NCBI RefSeq assembly: GCF_008042035.1
Contig: NZ_RDBL01000029.1
Location: forward strand, 376,846 to 412,547
Length of the DNA: 35,702 bases
Origin: Streptomyces sp. col6
GTDB lineage: Bacteria; Actinomycetota; Actinomycetes; Streptomycetales; Streptomycetaceae
Reading direction: 5' to 3'
Position numbers and translations under genes: made by a program. The notes under the pieces are model-generated. The model was not told the DNA's origin and did no database searches. It worked only from the letters and a program-made list of their open reading frames with translations. Below, piece after piece: positions 6,875 to 15,308 of this stretch; position 1 is the stretch's first letter, and each line of letters opens with the position of its first letter.

Positions 6875-9553
6875 TCAGCCGAGGCGGGTCAGCTTGTCGC
6901 TGACCGACGGCTTCGCCAGGTCGCTCCGGAGCGCGACCGCCACCTTCACCTGGCTGCGGCCCTCACCCACGGTCAGCGTGCCGACGTGCGTACCGGCCAC
7001 CGCCTCGTGCGGGATCGTCTTCCCGTCGTCGGTCAGTTCCAGCTTGACCGTGAGACCGGACCAGCCGACCGCCTTGACGTCCTTCGTAGCGACGACGGGC
7101 GTGGTGTGACCCATGCCGTCGTCGACCTGGCCGACCACATCGCCCTTCCGGACGACCTTGGCGCCCTCCAGCAGGTCCTGGGTGGCCAGCATCACCTTCT
7201 TGCTGACCCGGTTGACCTCGTCGATGATCGAGAGCTTGTCGTACTGGCCGAGGATCGCGCCGACGATGAGCTGGTCCGTGCCGTCGATCATCTTGTGCGC
7301 GGCGAAGAGCAGGTTGCCGCCCGCCTTGGAGGTGGAACCGGTCTTGATGCCGAGGGCGCCGTCGTACGGGACGAGCGTGTTGTAGTTGCGCCACTTGTGA
7401 CCCTTGGGGTCCTTCCACTCCGGCAGCTTGGTGATGTCCATCAGCGCCGGGAACTCGACGAGCTTCTCGCCGAGCTTCACCAGGTCCTCGGCCGTGCTGA
7501 CCGTGGAGGCGGTGAGCCCGGAGGGGTCGGTGTACGTGGTGTTCTTCATGCCCAGCTCGTCGGCGGTGGCGTTCATCTTCGCGACGAACGCCTTCTCCGA
7601 GCCGGCCTCCCAGCGGGCGAGCAGCCGGGCGATGTTGTTGGCCGAGGGGATCATGATCGCGGCCAGGGCGTCGCGTTCGGTGAGGACGTCGCCCTCCTTC
7701 ACCGTGCTCAGCGTGGACTCGCCCTCGGTGTAGAGCTTGCCGTCCGCCTCCGCCTTGGCGTCGATCTTGATGTCCGGGCCGTTCTCGCCGCGCTTGAGCG
7801 GGTGGCTCTTGAGCACGAGGTACGCGGTCATCGCCTTGGCCACGCTCGCGATCGGCACCGGCTTCTGCTCGCCGAACGAGTCGACCTTGCCGAGGCCGGT
7901 GGCCGCCATGTAGCCCTGGCCCTGGTCGGGCCACGGCAGCTTCGGGGCGTCGCCGTCGAAGCTGTACGTCGACTTCGCGGTCATCGTCAGCGAGGGGTCC
8001 GGCAGCGGGCGCACCATCTGCACGATCGCAAACACGATGAGCAGGAGGAGGACCAGCGGTGTCCAGATCTTGACCCTGCGCACGGCCGTGCGGACCGGGG
8101 TCTCCGGCGGCGGCGGGGTGTTCGTCAGCTCGGCGAGCAGGTCGAGCGGCGGCTTGGGCGGCATCGGCTGCTGCCGGGTCCGCTCGGCACCGCTGAGCGC
8201 CGCGGACTGCGCGGGGGCGGGCCGGGCGCCGGGCTCCGGCGCGGGGCTCTCGGGCTTGCGCGGCGCGGGCGCCGACCGTACGTCGTCGGAGCGCAGCGGT
8301 ACGAACCGGCTGGTGCGCTCGGCCGGCGACTCGACCTCGGCGGTGACCGGCCGGCCCGAAGGGGACCGGGTGATCTTCAGCGCGGTGGTCGGCTGATCGA
8401 CCTTGGGCAGCCGGGGCGCCTTGAAGACGGCGGTGGGCTGATCGACGGGCGCGTCCGCCTCGGCGGCGGGCTTCTTGCCCTCGGCGGCGGGCCCGTCGTT
8501 GTCGGCGGCCGGGGGGCTCGCCTGGGCGGCAGGCCCGTCGTTGTCGGCGGGTGCGTCCTCGCCTGCGGCGGGCTTCTCCCCGTCGGGGGCGGGCTCCTTC
8601 GCCTCGGCCGCAGCCGGCTTCTTCGCCTCGGCAGGCCCGTCGTCGCCGGCGGCGGACGTGTCCTCGCCGACGGCGGGTGCGTCCTCGCCGGCGGCGGGCT
8701 TCTCCCCGTCGGCGGCCGACGCCTTCGCCTCGGCGGCGGGCTTCTCCTCGGCACCGGCCTTTGCCTCGGCCGAGGACTCGGACTTCGCCGCGGCGTCCGG
8801 CTTCGGCTTCTCGGACGGCTCGGACTTCGCGTCCGCTTCCGGCCTCGCGGCGGGCTCGGTGGCCGGCTTCTCGTCCGGTTCGGAGGACTGCTCCTCCTCG
8901 CGGGACCGGGGTACGCGGGGCTGCTCCTCCGGGGATTCGCCCTGGTCATCGGCGCCGCCGTCAGCGTCGTCGGCCTTCGACACCCAGGCGGCCACCGCCG
9001 CCCGGAGGCGCGCGTCGCCCTCCTCCGGCTCGTCGCCGGTCTCGGGTTCGCCGGTCCGGGGCTCGTCGCCGGCCTCGGGCGCGGCAACCTCGGCCTCGGA
9101 CTTCGCGGCCTCGGGCTCGTCGGCAGCGTTGGGCTCGGGCTCCTCGGCCCGGGGCTCCTCGCCGGCCTCCGACGCGGCGACCTCGGCCTCGGGCTCGCCG
9201 GCCTCGGCATCCGCATCCGCATCCGCATCCGGCTCCACGGCCTCGGGCGCACCGCCCGCCGTCGCGGCCTCCGGAGCGTCCTGGGCGGCCTCCGGGCCGT
9301 CCGGGGCCTCCTCCGGCGCCTCAGCGGGCTTCAGAGCGCTCTCGGCGCCGCCCCGCTCCGCAGCCGCGTCCGTGCGCGCACCGCGCTCCGAGCCGGGGGC
9401 CACCTCCCCGGCACCGCCGGACGTGGGCTCGTCCTTCTCGCCGGCACCCCCGGGCGCGGGTTCGCGGAAGACGTCGAGTCGCGGATCGCGCCCGTTCCGA
9501 GTCGTTCCCGACGACTGCTGCTGCTCCGACTTGTCGGGGGACTCGCCCGCCAC
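6875..9553 (-). CDS. D-alanyl-D-alanine carboxypeptidase with long disordered cytoplasmic tail
   Basis: An 892-aa penicillin-binding protein of the PBP5/DacA type (peptidase S11), which trims the terminal D-Ala from peptidoglycan stem peptides outside the membrane. Catalytic motifs: SVAK (Ser about 570), SAN (637-639) and KTG (737-739). One membrane helix (about 493-513, WTPLVLLLLIVFAIVQMV) separates the enzyme from a 490-residue N-terminal tail made of Glu, Ala, Pro, Asp and Lys. That tail contains tandem near-repeats (GEKPAAGEDAPA, DNDGPAA) and two VDQPT motifs. Ordinary family members are about 300-450 aa. The GTG at 9553 is chosen because GGAGGAGG lies 6-7 bases upstream and the protein then begins VAGESPDKSEQQ, which I recall from homologues; upstream in-frame ATGs lack this support. 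The gene stands alone and diverges from the GPP34 gene. Confidence 0.93.
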   Translation of the reverse strand: MAGESPDKSEQQQSSGTTRNGRDPRLDVFREPAPGGAGEKDEPTSGGAGEVAPGSERGARTDAAAERGGAESALKPAEAPEEAPDGPEAAQDAPEAATAGGAPEAVEPDADADADAEAGEPEAEVAASEAGEEPRAEEPEPNAADEPEAAKSEAEVAAPEAGDEPRTGEPETGDEPEEGDARLRAAVAAWVSKADDADGGADDQGESPEEQPRVPRSREEEQSSEPDEKPATEPAARPEADAKSEPSEKPKPDAAAKSESSAEAKAGAEEKPAAEAKASAADGEKPAAGEDAPAVGEDTSAAGDDGPAEAKKPAAAEAKEPAPDGEKPAAGEDAPADNDGPAAQASPPAADNDGPAAEGKKPAAEADAPVDQPTAVFKAPRLPKVDQPTTALKITRSPSGRPVTAEVESPAERTSRFVPLRSDDVRSAPAPRKPESPAPEPGARPAPAQSAALSGAERTRQQPMPPKPPLDLLAELTNTPPPPETPVRTAVRRVKIWTPLVLLLLIVFAIVQMVRPLPDPSLTMTAKSTYSFDGDAPKLPWPDQGQGYMAATGLGKVDSFGEQKPVPIASVAKAMTAYLVLKSHPLKRGENGPDIKIDAKAEADGKLYTEGESTLSTVKEGDVLTERDALAAIMIPSANNIARLLARWEAGSEKAFVAKMNATADELGMKNTTYTDPSGLTASTVSTAEDLVKLGEKLVEFPALMDITKLPEWKDPKGHKWRNYNTLVPYDGALGIKTGSTSKAGGNLLFAAHKMIDGTDQLIVGAILGQYDKLSIIDEVNRVSKKVMLATQDLLEGAKVVRKGDVVGQVDDGMGHTTPVVATKDVKAVGWSGLTVKLELTDDGKTIPHEAVAGTHVGTLTVGEGRSQVKVAVALRSDLAKPSVSDKLTRLG
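9207..9230. repeat. Hexanucleotide tandem repeat (gcatcc x4) in the carboxypeptidase tail
   Basis: Four perfect copies of gcatcc encode alternating Asp-Ala in the disordered tail. Each unit is two codons, so slippage would lengthen or shorten the tail without a frameshift. Confidence 0.8.
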
Positions 9554-9747
9554 CGATGCCTCCTCCATGCGGCGCGGGGAACCACCCGCGCTGTCCGAAC
9601 CATCTACCAGTGTCCCGTGTGAACCCTTGGCCGGGCTGCTAGACGAGAACGACATACCTACTGGTTCCCGTACAAAGCCCCCAGGCACCCTCGACAGGAA
9701 GATGTGAGAGGGGTCACCCTGTCATTCATCCACGCGGGGAGGCATGG

Positions 9748-10470
9748 ATGGGCAGGAGCCGCAGAACAATTCCGGAGGAGCTTCTGCTGCTCGCTCTGGA
9801 CCCGACCACGGGTACCACAGCGCAGCCGCAGTCGCTCGACCTCGGCCTCGCCGGAGCCCAGCTAGTAGAGCTGGCCCTGGCAGGACGGATAGCCCCTGAC
9901 GGGGATCGTATCGCCGTGGTGATGCCACGGCCGACAGGAGATCCGACCCTGGACTCCGCACTGGAACTGCTGCGCAGGCGCGGCAGTCCGGTACGGGCCG
10001 TCCACTGGATCGGCGGACCCCGGCTGGGGCTCCGCCAGATTTACCTCGCTCATCTGGAGCGGTGCGGCATGGTGCATGCCGTCGCGGGCCAGATGTGCGG
10101 AGTGCTGCCGACGACTCGCTACCAGGCGACGGACACGGCGATCAGCCGGGACATCAGGGCCCGGCTGGACAGTGCGATCCGCACCGGCGTACCGCCGGAC
10201 CCGCGGACCGCGGCGCTCGCCGCACTGGCCCACGCGGTCGGACTCGGCAAGCACCTGTACCCCGGGAACGAGGGGCGTTCATCGCGCTCCCGGCTCCGGG
10301 ACCTGATCAGGCACGACCCGATGGGCGGTCTCGTGGCGCACGCCGTGATGGACGTCCAGAACGGGGCGGTCGCACAGCCGCGTCGCGGTCAGGCGGCCGG
10401 CGTTCCGTTGCAACCGCAAGTGCAGTCGCCGTCACGCGGCGGCAGCATGGCGCACACCGCGGCCCACTAG
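9748..10470 (+). CDS. GPP34 (GOLPH3/VPS74-like) family protein
   Basis: A 240-aa, mostly helical cytoplasmic protein. The N-terminus RRTIPEELLLLALDPTTG, followed by a Leu/Ala-rich AGAQLVELALAGRI helix, is the hallmark of the GPP34 family. The eukaryotic relatives bind phosphatidylinositol 4-phosphate at the Golgi; the role of the many actinobacterial copies is not established. The last ~35 residues are Gln/Arg/Ala-rich and probably unstructured. The ATG at 9748 follows GGGGAGG by 5 bases; a nearby out-of-frame ATG at 9744 is rejected. A strong hairpin downstream ends the transcript. It diverges from the carboxypeptidase gene. Confidence 0.88.
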   Translation: MGRSRRTIPEELLLLALDPTTGTTAQPQSLDLGLAGAQLVELALAGRIAPDGDRIAVVMPRPTGDPTLDSALELLRRRGSPVRAVHWIGGPRLGLRQIYLAHLERCGMVHAVAGQMCGVLPTTRYQATDTAISRDIRARLDSAIRTGVPPDPRTAALAALAHAVGLGKHLYPGNEGRSSRSRLRDLIRHDPMGGLVAHAVMDVQNGAVAQPRRGQAAGVPLQPQVQSPSRGGSMAHTAAH

Positions 10471-10581
10471 GTCCGCACCGCGCACACCCCACGCATCACC
10501 CGCACCACGCGCACCATCGCGTCAACAACCGCACAACGCCGCACCGTCGTCCCCCAGACCCGGTTCGGGAGCCGCACCAGA

Positions 10582-10618
10582 GGCGCGGGGCAGTCGATAC
10601 CACCGACTGCCCCGCGCC
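10582..10618 (+). terminator. Hairpin terminator after the GPP34 gene
   Basis: Perfect 15-bp inverted repeat, 10582-10596 against 10604-10618, with a 7-base loop. It lies 112 bases after the GPP34 stop and before the promoter region of the XRE gene, insulating the two same-strand genes. No U-run follows. Confidence 0.8.
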
Positions 10619-10714
10619 GCTGCGTGTAGCCGTTTCCCAGCGCGGCCGGGGCCAGGGGTGGCAATCTGCTCAGCAGTAGATACGCACAGCTACATAGCCG
10701 GAGGTGCCGTTTCC

Positions 10715-11584
10715 GTGCCGTCCAACGTCAATCCCACCGTCAGGCGCCGCAGGTTGGGTCAGGAATTGCGCCGACTGCGCGAAGTCAAGGGCATGACGGC
10801 CGAGGAGGTGGCGGAGCGGCTGCTGGTCTCGCAGTCGAAGATCAGCCGCCTGGAGAACGGCCGCCGCTCCATCAGCCAGCGCGACGTGCGCGATCTGTGC
10901 GGGGTGTACGAGGTCGAGGACCACCGGGTGGTCGACTCGCTGATGCAGATGGCCAAGGACTCGCGCCAGCAGGGCTGGTGGCACGCGTTCGGGGACATCC
11001 CGTACAGCGTGTACATCGGCCTGGAGACCGACGCGGCGTCGCTGCGGGCCTACGAGCCCCAGGTCATCCCCGGGCTGCTGCAGACCCGGGCCTACGCCGA
11101 GGCGGTCATCAGCGGGGCGCTTCCGGAGGTACCGCAGTCCGACATCGACAAGCAGGCGAGCGTTCGCGCGCGGCGCCAGCAGCGGATCTCCGACCCGGAC
11201 CAGCCGCTGCGGCTCTGGGTGGTGATCGACGAGTCCGCGCTGCGCCGGCTGGTCGGAGGCAAGCAGGTGATGATCGAGCAGTTGGAGCACCTGGTGGAGC
11301 TGTCCCACCTACCGCATGTGACCGTGCAGGTCATGCCGTTCGACATGGGCGCACACCCGGGCGTCAGCGGACAGTACGCGATTCTGGAATTCCCGGACGC
11401 GGCGGATTCGAGCGTGGTCTACATCGAGGGCGTCACCAGTGATCTCTATCTGGAGAAAGCGAATGACGTCCAGAGGTACAGCGTCATGTACGAGCACCTG
11501 CGCGCCCAGTCGCTGAATGTGGAGCAGAGTCGCGCGTTCATCGCCGGAATCGCCAAGGAGCACACCCGACGCACCATGGAGTGA
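10715..11584 (+). CDS. XRE-family regulator with DUF5753 domain
   Basis: A 289-aa DNA-binding protein. Residues 10-70 form the helix-turn-helix (LGQELRRLREVKGMTAEEVA, LLVSQSKISRLENGRRS). Residues 100-280 are the DUF5753 domain typical of Streptomyces regulators, with VIPGLLQTRAYAEAVI, LRLWVVIDESALRR and VTVQVMPF. Such proteins are usually paired with a small DUF397 partner, which is found 230 bp downstream, and members of the group affect development and antibiotic production (WhiJ-like). The GTG at 10715 follows GGAGGTG by 8 bases and is preferred over upstream in-frame starts without a ribosome binding site. Its targets are unknown. Confidence 0.93.
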   Translation: MPSNVNPTVRRRRLGQELRRLREVKGMTAEEVAERLLVSQSKISRLENGRRSISQRDVRDLCGVYEVEDHRVVDSLMQMAKDSRQQGWWHAFGDIPYSVYIGLETDAASLRAYEPQVIPGLLQTRAYAEAVISGALPEVPQSDIDKQASVRARRQQRISDPDQPLRLWVVIDESALRRLVGGKQVMIEQLEHLVELSHLPHVTVQVMPFDMGAHPGVSGQYAILEFPDAADSSVVYIEGVTSDLYLEKANDVQRYSVMYEHLRAQSLNVEQSRAFIAGIAKEHTRRTME

Positions 11585-11814
11585 TTCCGGATCCCCGTCC
11601 GGGAACAGGGGTGCCACGTAAGGGAATCCAGCGATGCGACGAGCAAGAGGGCGGAGGTTACACCGCCGCTCTCTTGTCACTGAAGACTCGGGCCGCATTT
11701 CCATCCGTTCGAGTGAACGCCTACTTCGGGCCGCGAGCTGGCCGAGTACCTTCGATCAAGCCAGCCGGAGCATCACTGGCACACCCCACACAGATCTCTG
11801 GAACCGGAGTAGAC

Positions 11815-12018
11815 ATGGCTATTCGTCAAGGTGCCACCACCAACTGGACGAAGTCCTCGCATTCGGGCACCGGTGCCTGCGTAGAAGTACGGTCCCCGCT
11901 CACGCAGGCGATCGACGTGCGCGACTCCAAGGCGCACGAGGGGCCGTCGGTCACCTTCGCCTCCGGGACGTGGACCGCGTTCGTGCGTGAGGTCGCCAGG
12001 GGCGTCGCAGACGCCTGA
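11815..12018 (+). CDS. DUF397 small protein paired with the XRE regulator
   Basis: A 67-aa DUF397 protein. It has the family order: W-x-KSSHSG (11-17), ACVEV (21-25), IDVRDSK (33-39), the proline/serine turn GPSVTF (43-48) and WTAFVREV (53-60). In known pairs the DUF397 protein works with an adjacent XRE regulator, possibly as partner or antagonist. CCGGAG lies before the ATG at 11815. The 230-bp gap after the XRE gene is longer than usual and could hold its own promoter. Two hairpins follow the stop codon. Confidence 0.92.
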   Translation: MAIRQGATTNWTKSSHSGTGACVEVRSPLTQAIDVRDSKAHEGPSVTFASGTWTAFVREVARGVADA

Positions 12019-12061
12019 CCGATGGCCCGCTTACCGACCGACGCACCGCCCGCACCACCAC

Positions 12062-12100
12062 AGCCCTCTCGACCGGCCCGCCGTCCTGGCCGAGAGGGCT
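12062..12100 (+). terminator. Hairpin terminator after DUF397 gene, first
   Basis: Perfect 10-bp stem, 12062-12071 against 12091-12100, with a 19-base loop, followed by ttcgcctttt. The trailing T-rich run makes it a conventional intrinsic terminator, 43 bases after the DUF397 stop. Confidence 0.85.
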
Positions 12101-12146
12101 TTCGCCTTTTCCGGGCCGGATTCTCTGGCAGTTCCCCTCCTTCTCG

Positions 12147-12174
12147 ACCGCACGGGACCCGCATCCCGTGCGGT
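12147..12174 (+). terminator. Hairpin terminator after DUF397 gene, second
   Basis: Perfect 11-bp stem, 12147-12157 against 12164-12174, with a 6-base loop, followed by cttcttcg. With the hairpin just upstream it forms a tandem terminator. Confidence 0.8.
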
Positions 12175-12449
12175 CTTCTTCGTGCTTCCCTGCACTCTCA
12201 GCCTGGCGAAGCGCCCGCTCATCGTGTGGCCGTCGTCACGTTCACGACAACGCTTCCACGGGTCAAGAACGAGTAAAATCGTTCGGCTTGCTGATCTGCG
12301 TTCACATCTCTGACCGGATGGGTCCTTGACCGGGGCCCCGGACAGACGGTTCAATCCCCGAAGTCCCCGCTCCCGCACGGGGCGCCGCTGAGCGGCCGTA
12401 CTGGCGAAGTGCGTACCCCGTTCATAAGGCGGATCCCCGGAGGGGACAC

Positions 12450-14039
12450 ATGAACAGTCTCGACTGGGTCGTGCTCATCGGCTACTTCGGCGTGATGATC
12501 GCGATCGGGCTCTGGTCCCACAAGCGTGTGGACAACGTCAGCGACTTCTTCACGGCAGGCGGCCGGATGCCGTGGTGGCTGTCCGGCATCTCGCACCACA
12601 TGTCGGGGTACAGCGCCGTGATGTTCACGGGCTACGCCGGCATCGCGTACCAGTACGGCGTCACGTCCTTCGTGACGTGGTCGCTGCCGATCGCGATCGG
12701 CATCGGCATCGGGGCGAAGCTGTTCGCGCCCCGGCTCAACCGGCTGCGCTCGCGGCTGCATGTGGCCTCCCCGCTGGAATACCTGAAGAACCGCTACAAC
12801 GTGCCCACCCAGCAGGCGCTGGCCTGGTCCGGGCTGCTGCTGAAGATCGTGGACGTCGGGGCCAAGTGGGCGGCCATCGCCACCCTGTTGTCCGTCTTCA
12901 CCGGGATCTCCCTCACCCAGGGCATCTTCATCACCGGGATCATCACGGCCGTCTACTGCACGGTCGGCGGCCTGTGGGCGGACGCGCTCACCGAACTGGG
13001 CCAGTTCGTCATCCAGTTGCTCGCCGGACTCGCGATGCTCATCACCGTCATGCGCGAGCTGGACGGCTTCAGCACCCTGTGGACGGTCTGGGACAAGCTG
13101 CCCGAGGGCCACGCGCAGCCGACGGCCGGTCCGTACACCGTGACGTTCCTGCTGGCGTTCCTGTTCATCAAGACCTTCGAGTACAACGGCGGTATGTGGA
13201 ACCAGGCCCAGCGGTACATGGCCACGGACTCCGCCGCCTCCGCGACCCGTTCGGCACGGCTCTCCGCCCTCCTGTGGCTGGTGTGGCCGACGGTCCTGTT
13301 CTTCCCGATGTGGTGCGCCCCGCTGCTCGTCGACGCGCAGAAGCCGGACGCCTCCGACAGCTACGCGCTGATGACCGAACAGCTGCTGCCGCACGGGCTG
13401 CTGGGCCTGGTCGTCGTCGGGTTCTTCTCGCACACGATGGCCATGTGCTCCTCCGACGCCAACGCCATCGCGGCCGTCTTCACCCGGGACATCGCGCCGG
13501 TGTTCTCCAAGGCCGCCCGCGAGTGGAGCAGCCGAGCCGGTCTGCTGGCCGCGCGCCTGTCCACGCTGGGCTTCCTCGGACTGTCCATGGCGCTGGCGAC
13601 GCAGATCAACTCGCCGACGTTCAAGGACATCATCTCCGTCGTCATCAAGTGGGTCGCCGGGCTCATGGGCCCGATCGCGATCCCGTTCATGCTGGGGCTG
13701 CTGCGTACCTTCCGCAGGTCGGGGCCGACGGCGGCGCTCACCAGCTGGGCGGCGGGTCTGCTGGCGTTCTACTTCACCAACTACGACCTCGACGGCTCCG
13801 TGAAGGAGGGCGTGGCGCTCCAGTACCAGGTGGCGCTGCCGCTGGCGGTCTCGCTGGTGCTCTACATCGTGATCGGCCTCGTACGCCCGGAGGACACCCC
13901 GGAACGGGACGCGCTCATCGAGCAGATCAACGCCGACGGCGACGGCCCCGGGGCGGCCGGGGCGGCCGTCGTCCCGGCGCAGGGCGGCCCGGAGGACGTC
14001 ACGGCCGCCACCGACGGCACGAAGGGTCAGCGCGGGTAG
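12450..14039 (+). CDS. Sodium:solute symporter (SSS) family transporter
   Basis: A 529-aa inner-membrane protein with about 13 hydrophobic segments, starting MNSLDWVVLIGYFGVMIAIG. Family features: the early DFFTAGGRMPWWLSGISHH segment, SGYSAVMFTGYAGIAYQYG, and the long central helices ending with MCSSDANAIAAVFTRDI, which resembles the SSS signature region near the sodium site. The family imports sugars, proline, pantothenate or similar solutes with Na+; glucose/galactose-type (SGLT-like) transport is most likely from the N-terminal motif but is not proven. The last ~45 residues are a Gly/Ala-rich cytoplasmic tail. The ATG at 12450 follows GGAGGGG. The 3' end overlaps the convergent ADP-ribosylglycohydrolase-like gene by 13 bp. 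No sugar-catabolic gene is adjacent. Confidence 0.92.
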   Translation: MNSLDWVVLIGYFGVMIAIGLWSHKRVDNVSDFFTAGGRMPWWLSGISHHMSGYSAVMFTGYAGIAYQYGVTSFVTWSLPIAIGIGIGAKLFAPRLNRLRSRLHVASPLEYLKNRYNVPTQQALAWSGLLLKIVDVGAKWAAIATLLSVFTGISLTQGIFITGIITAVYCTVGGLWADALTELGQFVIQLLAGLAMLITVMRELDGFSTLWTVWDKLPEGHAQPTAGPYTVTFLLAFLFIKTFEYNGGMWNQAQRYMATDSAASATRSARLSALLWLVWPTVLFFPMWCAPLLVDAQKPDASDSYALMTEQLLPHGLLGLVVVGFFSHTMAMCSSDANAIAAVFTRDIAPVFSKAAREWSSRAGLLAARLSTLGFLGLSMALATQINSPTFKDIISVVIKWVAGLMGPIAIPFMLGLLRTFRRSGPTAALTSWAAGLLAFYFTNYDLDGSVKEGVALQYQVALPLAVSLVLYIVIGLVRPEDTPERDALIEQINADGDGPGAAGAAVVPAQGGPEDVTAATDGTKGQRG

Positions 14040-15139
14040 CGGGCCAGCCAGCCCGGGGCCGCGGTGGCCGGGCTGTGCAGGGCGGGCCCCTGAGTCATCT
14101 CCATGGCGAAGTCGTCGGCGAGTTCGAGGAGGGTGGCCCGCCCCTCCAGCTCGGCGAGCCAGGCCGGCGGCAGCGCGGTCTCGCCGTGCATCGCGCCCAG
14201 CAGCGCCCCGCACAGCGCCCCGGTCGCCGACGAAGGCCCGCCGTGGTTCACGGCCAGCCGCAGCCCGTGCCGCACGTCCTCCCCGACCAGCGCGCAGTAC
14301 ACCGCCACCGCCAGCACCTCGTCGGCGGAGTCGGTGGCGCCCAGGGACTCGATGAGCGCGGGCCCCGGGATGCCCTGGCGCACGGTGCCGAGGGCCCGGC
14401 GCAGCGCCTCGCTGACGGGTTCGTGGCCGGGGCGTTCCGCGAGGAGCCCGAGCGCGTGCTGCACGGAGCCGTCCAGGGTCTCGCCGCGCGCCAGTCCGTG
14501 CACGAGGACGGCGAAGGCACCGGCGGAGAGCAGGGCGGTGGGGTGGCCGTGGGTGTGCGCGGCGCACTCGACGGCGAGCTGAAGCACCAGCTGCGGTTCC
14601 CAGCCGACGAGCAGTCCGAAGGGTGCGGAGCGGGTGAGGGCGGCGGCGTCGTGCGCGGCGGGGTGCTTGGGGCGGTCCAGGGTGCCCATGATGTCGTCGC
14701 CGAGGCCGTTGAGGCATTCCCGGGTGGGGGCGCGGCGGGCGTAGAGCCATTCCTGCCCGGCGAGCCAGCCGTTGTCCTTGCGGCGCTCGTCGGGCCCCCA
14801 GTCGCGCTGGGTCGCGGCCCAGCGCAGATGGGCGCGGTGGACGTCAGTGGGCGGGTGCCAGGCGCCGGTGTCGCGGCGGACCTGGGCGCGGATCAGACCG
14901 TCGACGGTGAACAGGGTGAGCTGGGTGGCGGCGGTGACGGTGCCGCGCGCGCCGTGGGCGGGGACGAAGCCGGTGACGGCGTCTGGCCCGTGGGCGGCGC
15001 GGATCTCCTCCAGGGTGAGGGTGTCGACACCGGCGCCGAGGGCGTCACCCATGGCGCCGCCGAGGAGGGTGCCGCGTACCCGGCTGCGGAAGTCCTGCTG
15101 CTCGGCACGGCCCCAGACGGCCAAGATCCCTGTGCTCAC
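14027..15139 (-). CDS. ADP-ribosylglycohydrolase-like protein lacking the metal ligands
   Basis: A 370-aa protein with the fold signature of the ADP-ribosylglycohydrolase (DraG/ARH) family: GTLLGGAMGDALGA (23-36), an EWLYARRAPTREC segment (130-142), and LAVNHGGPSSATGALCGALL near 295-314. Active members coordinate two Mg2+ with a TDDT motif and a C-terminal DSDST motif. Here the first reads TAAT (69-72) and the second PSSAT (302-306), so all the usual aspartates in both are gone. The sequence is otherwise intact, so I infer a non-catalytic ADP-ribose binding or scaffold protein rather than a pseudogene. The GTG at 15139 has GGGAG upstream; longer in-frame starts look non-coding. It diverges from the APH-like gene. 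Confidence 0.85.
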   Translation of the reverse strand: MSTGILAVWGRAEQQDFRSRVRGTLLGGAMGDALGAGVDTLTLEEIRAAHGPDAVTGFVPAHGARGTVTAATQLTLFTVDGLIRAQVRRDTGAWHPPTDVHRAHLRWAATQRDWGPDERRKDNGWLAGQEWLYARRAPTRECLNGLGDDIMGTLDRPKHPAAHDAAALTRSAPFGLLVGWEPQLVLQLAVECAAHTHGHPTALLSAGAFAVLVHGLARGETLDGSVQHALGLLAERPGHEPVSEALRRALGTVRQGIPGPALIESLGATDSADEVLAVAVYCALVGEDVRHGLRLAVNHGGPSSATGALCGALLGAMHGETALPPAWLAELEGRATLLELADDFAMEMTQGPALHSPATAAPGWLARYPR

Positions 15140-15308
15140 CGCGCCACTCCCGTATGCCGTGGTTTCGTTCCCCTGTGCGACTGTGCGGTAACTGCGCAGC
15201 ACTGTAATCGAACGGGTGCGGCCTCCAGGAGGGCGGAACGTTTTGTACGGCTCCGAGGCGCACCGAATTCCGTTGCGGCACGCGCCCCCCGGGGACGATG
15301 ATCGCCCG

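Larger units (their letters stand above)
12019..12449. other. 431-bp intergenic region before the symporter gene
   Basis: The first half holds two perfect hairpins that end the DUF397 transcript (listed separately). The second half should contain the symporter promoter. TAAAAT (12274-12279), unusual in such GC-rich DNA, is a possible -10 element, but I find no convincing -35 at the right spacing. A long leader of about 160 bases would follow. I see no recognisable riboswitch, small gene or repeat. Confidence 0.5.

Noticed and set aside
6839..9622. Very long plus-strand open frame (over 900 codons) opposite the carboxypeptidase gene
   Set aside because: It is a shadow of the GC-biased, repetitive carboxypeptidase tail; no domain is recognisable and the minus strand carries the SxxK, SxN and KTG motifs.
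12280..12449. Riboswitch in the long leader before the symporter gene
   Set aside because: No known conserved core could be recognised; only generic GC-rich stems are present.
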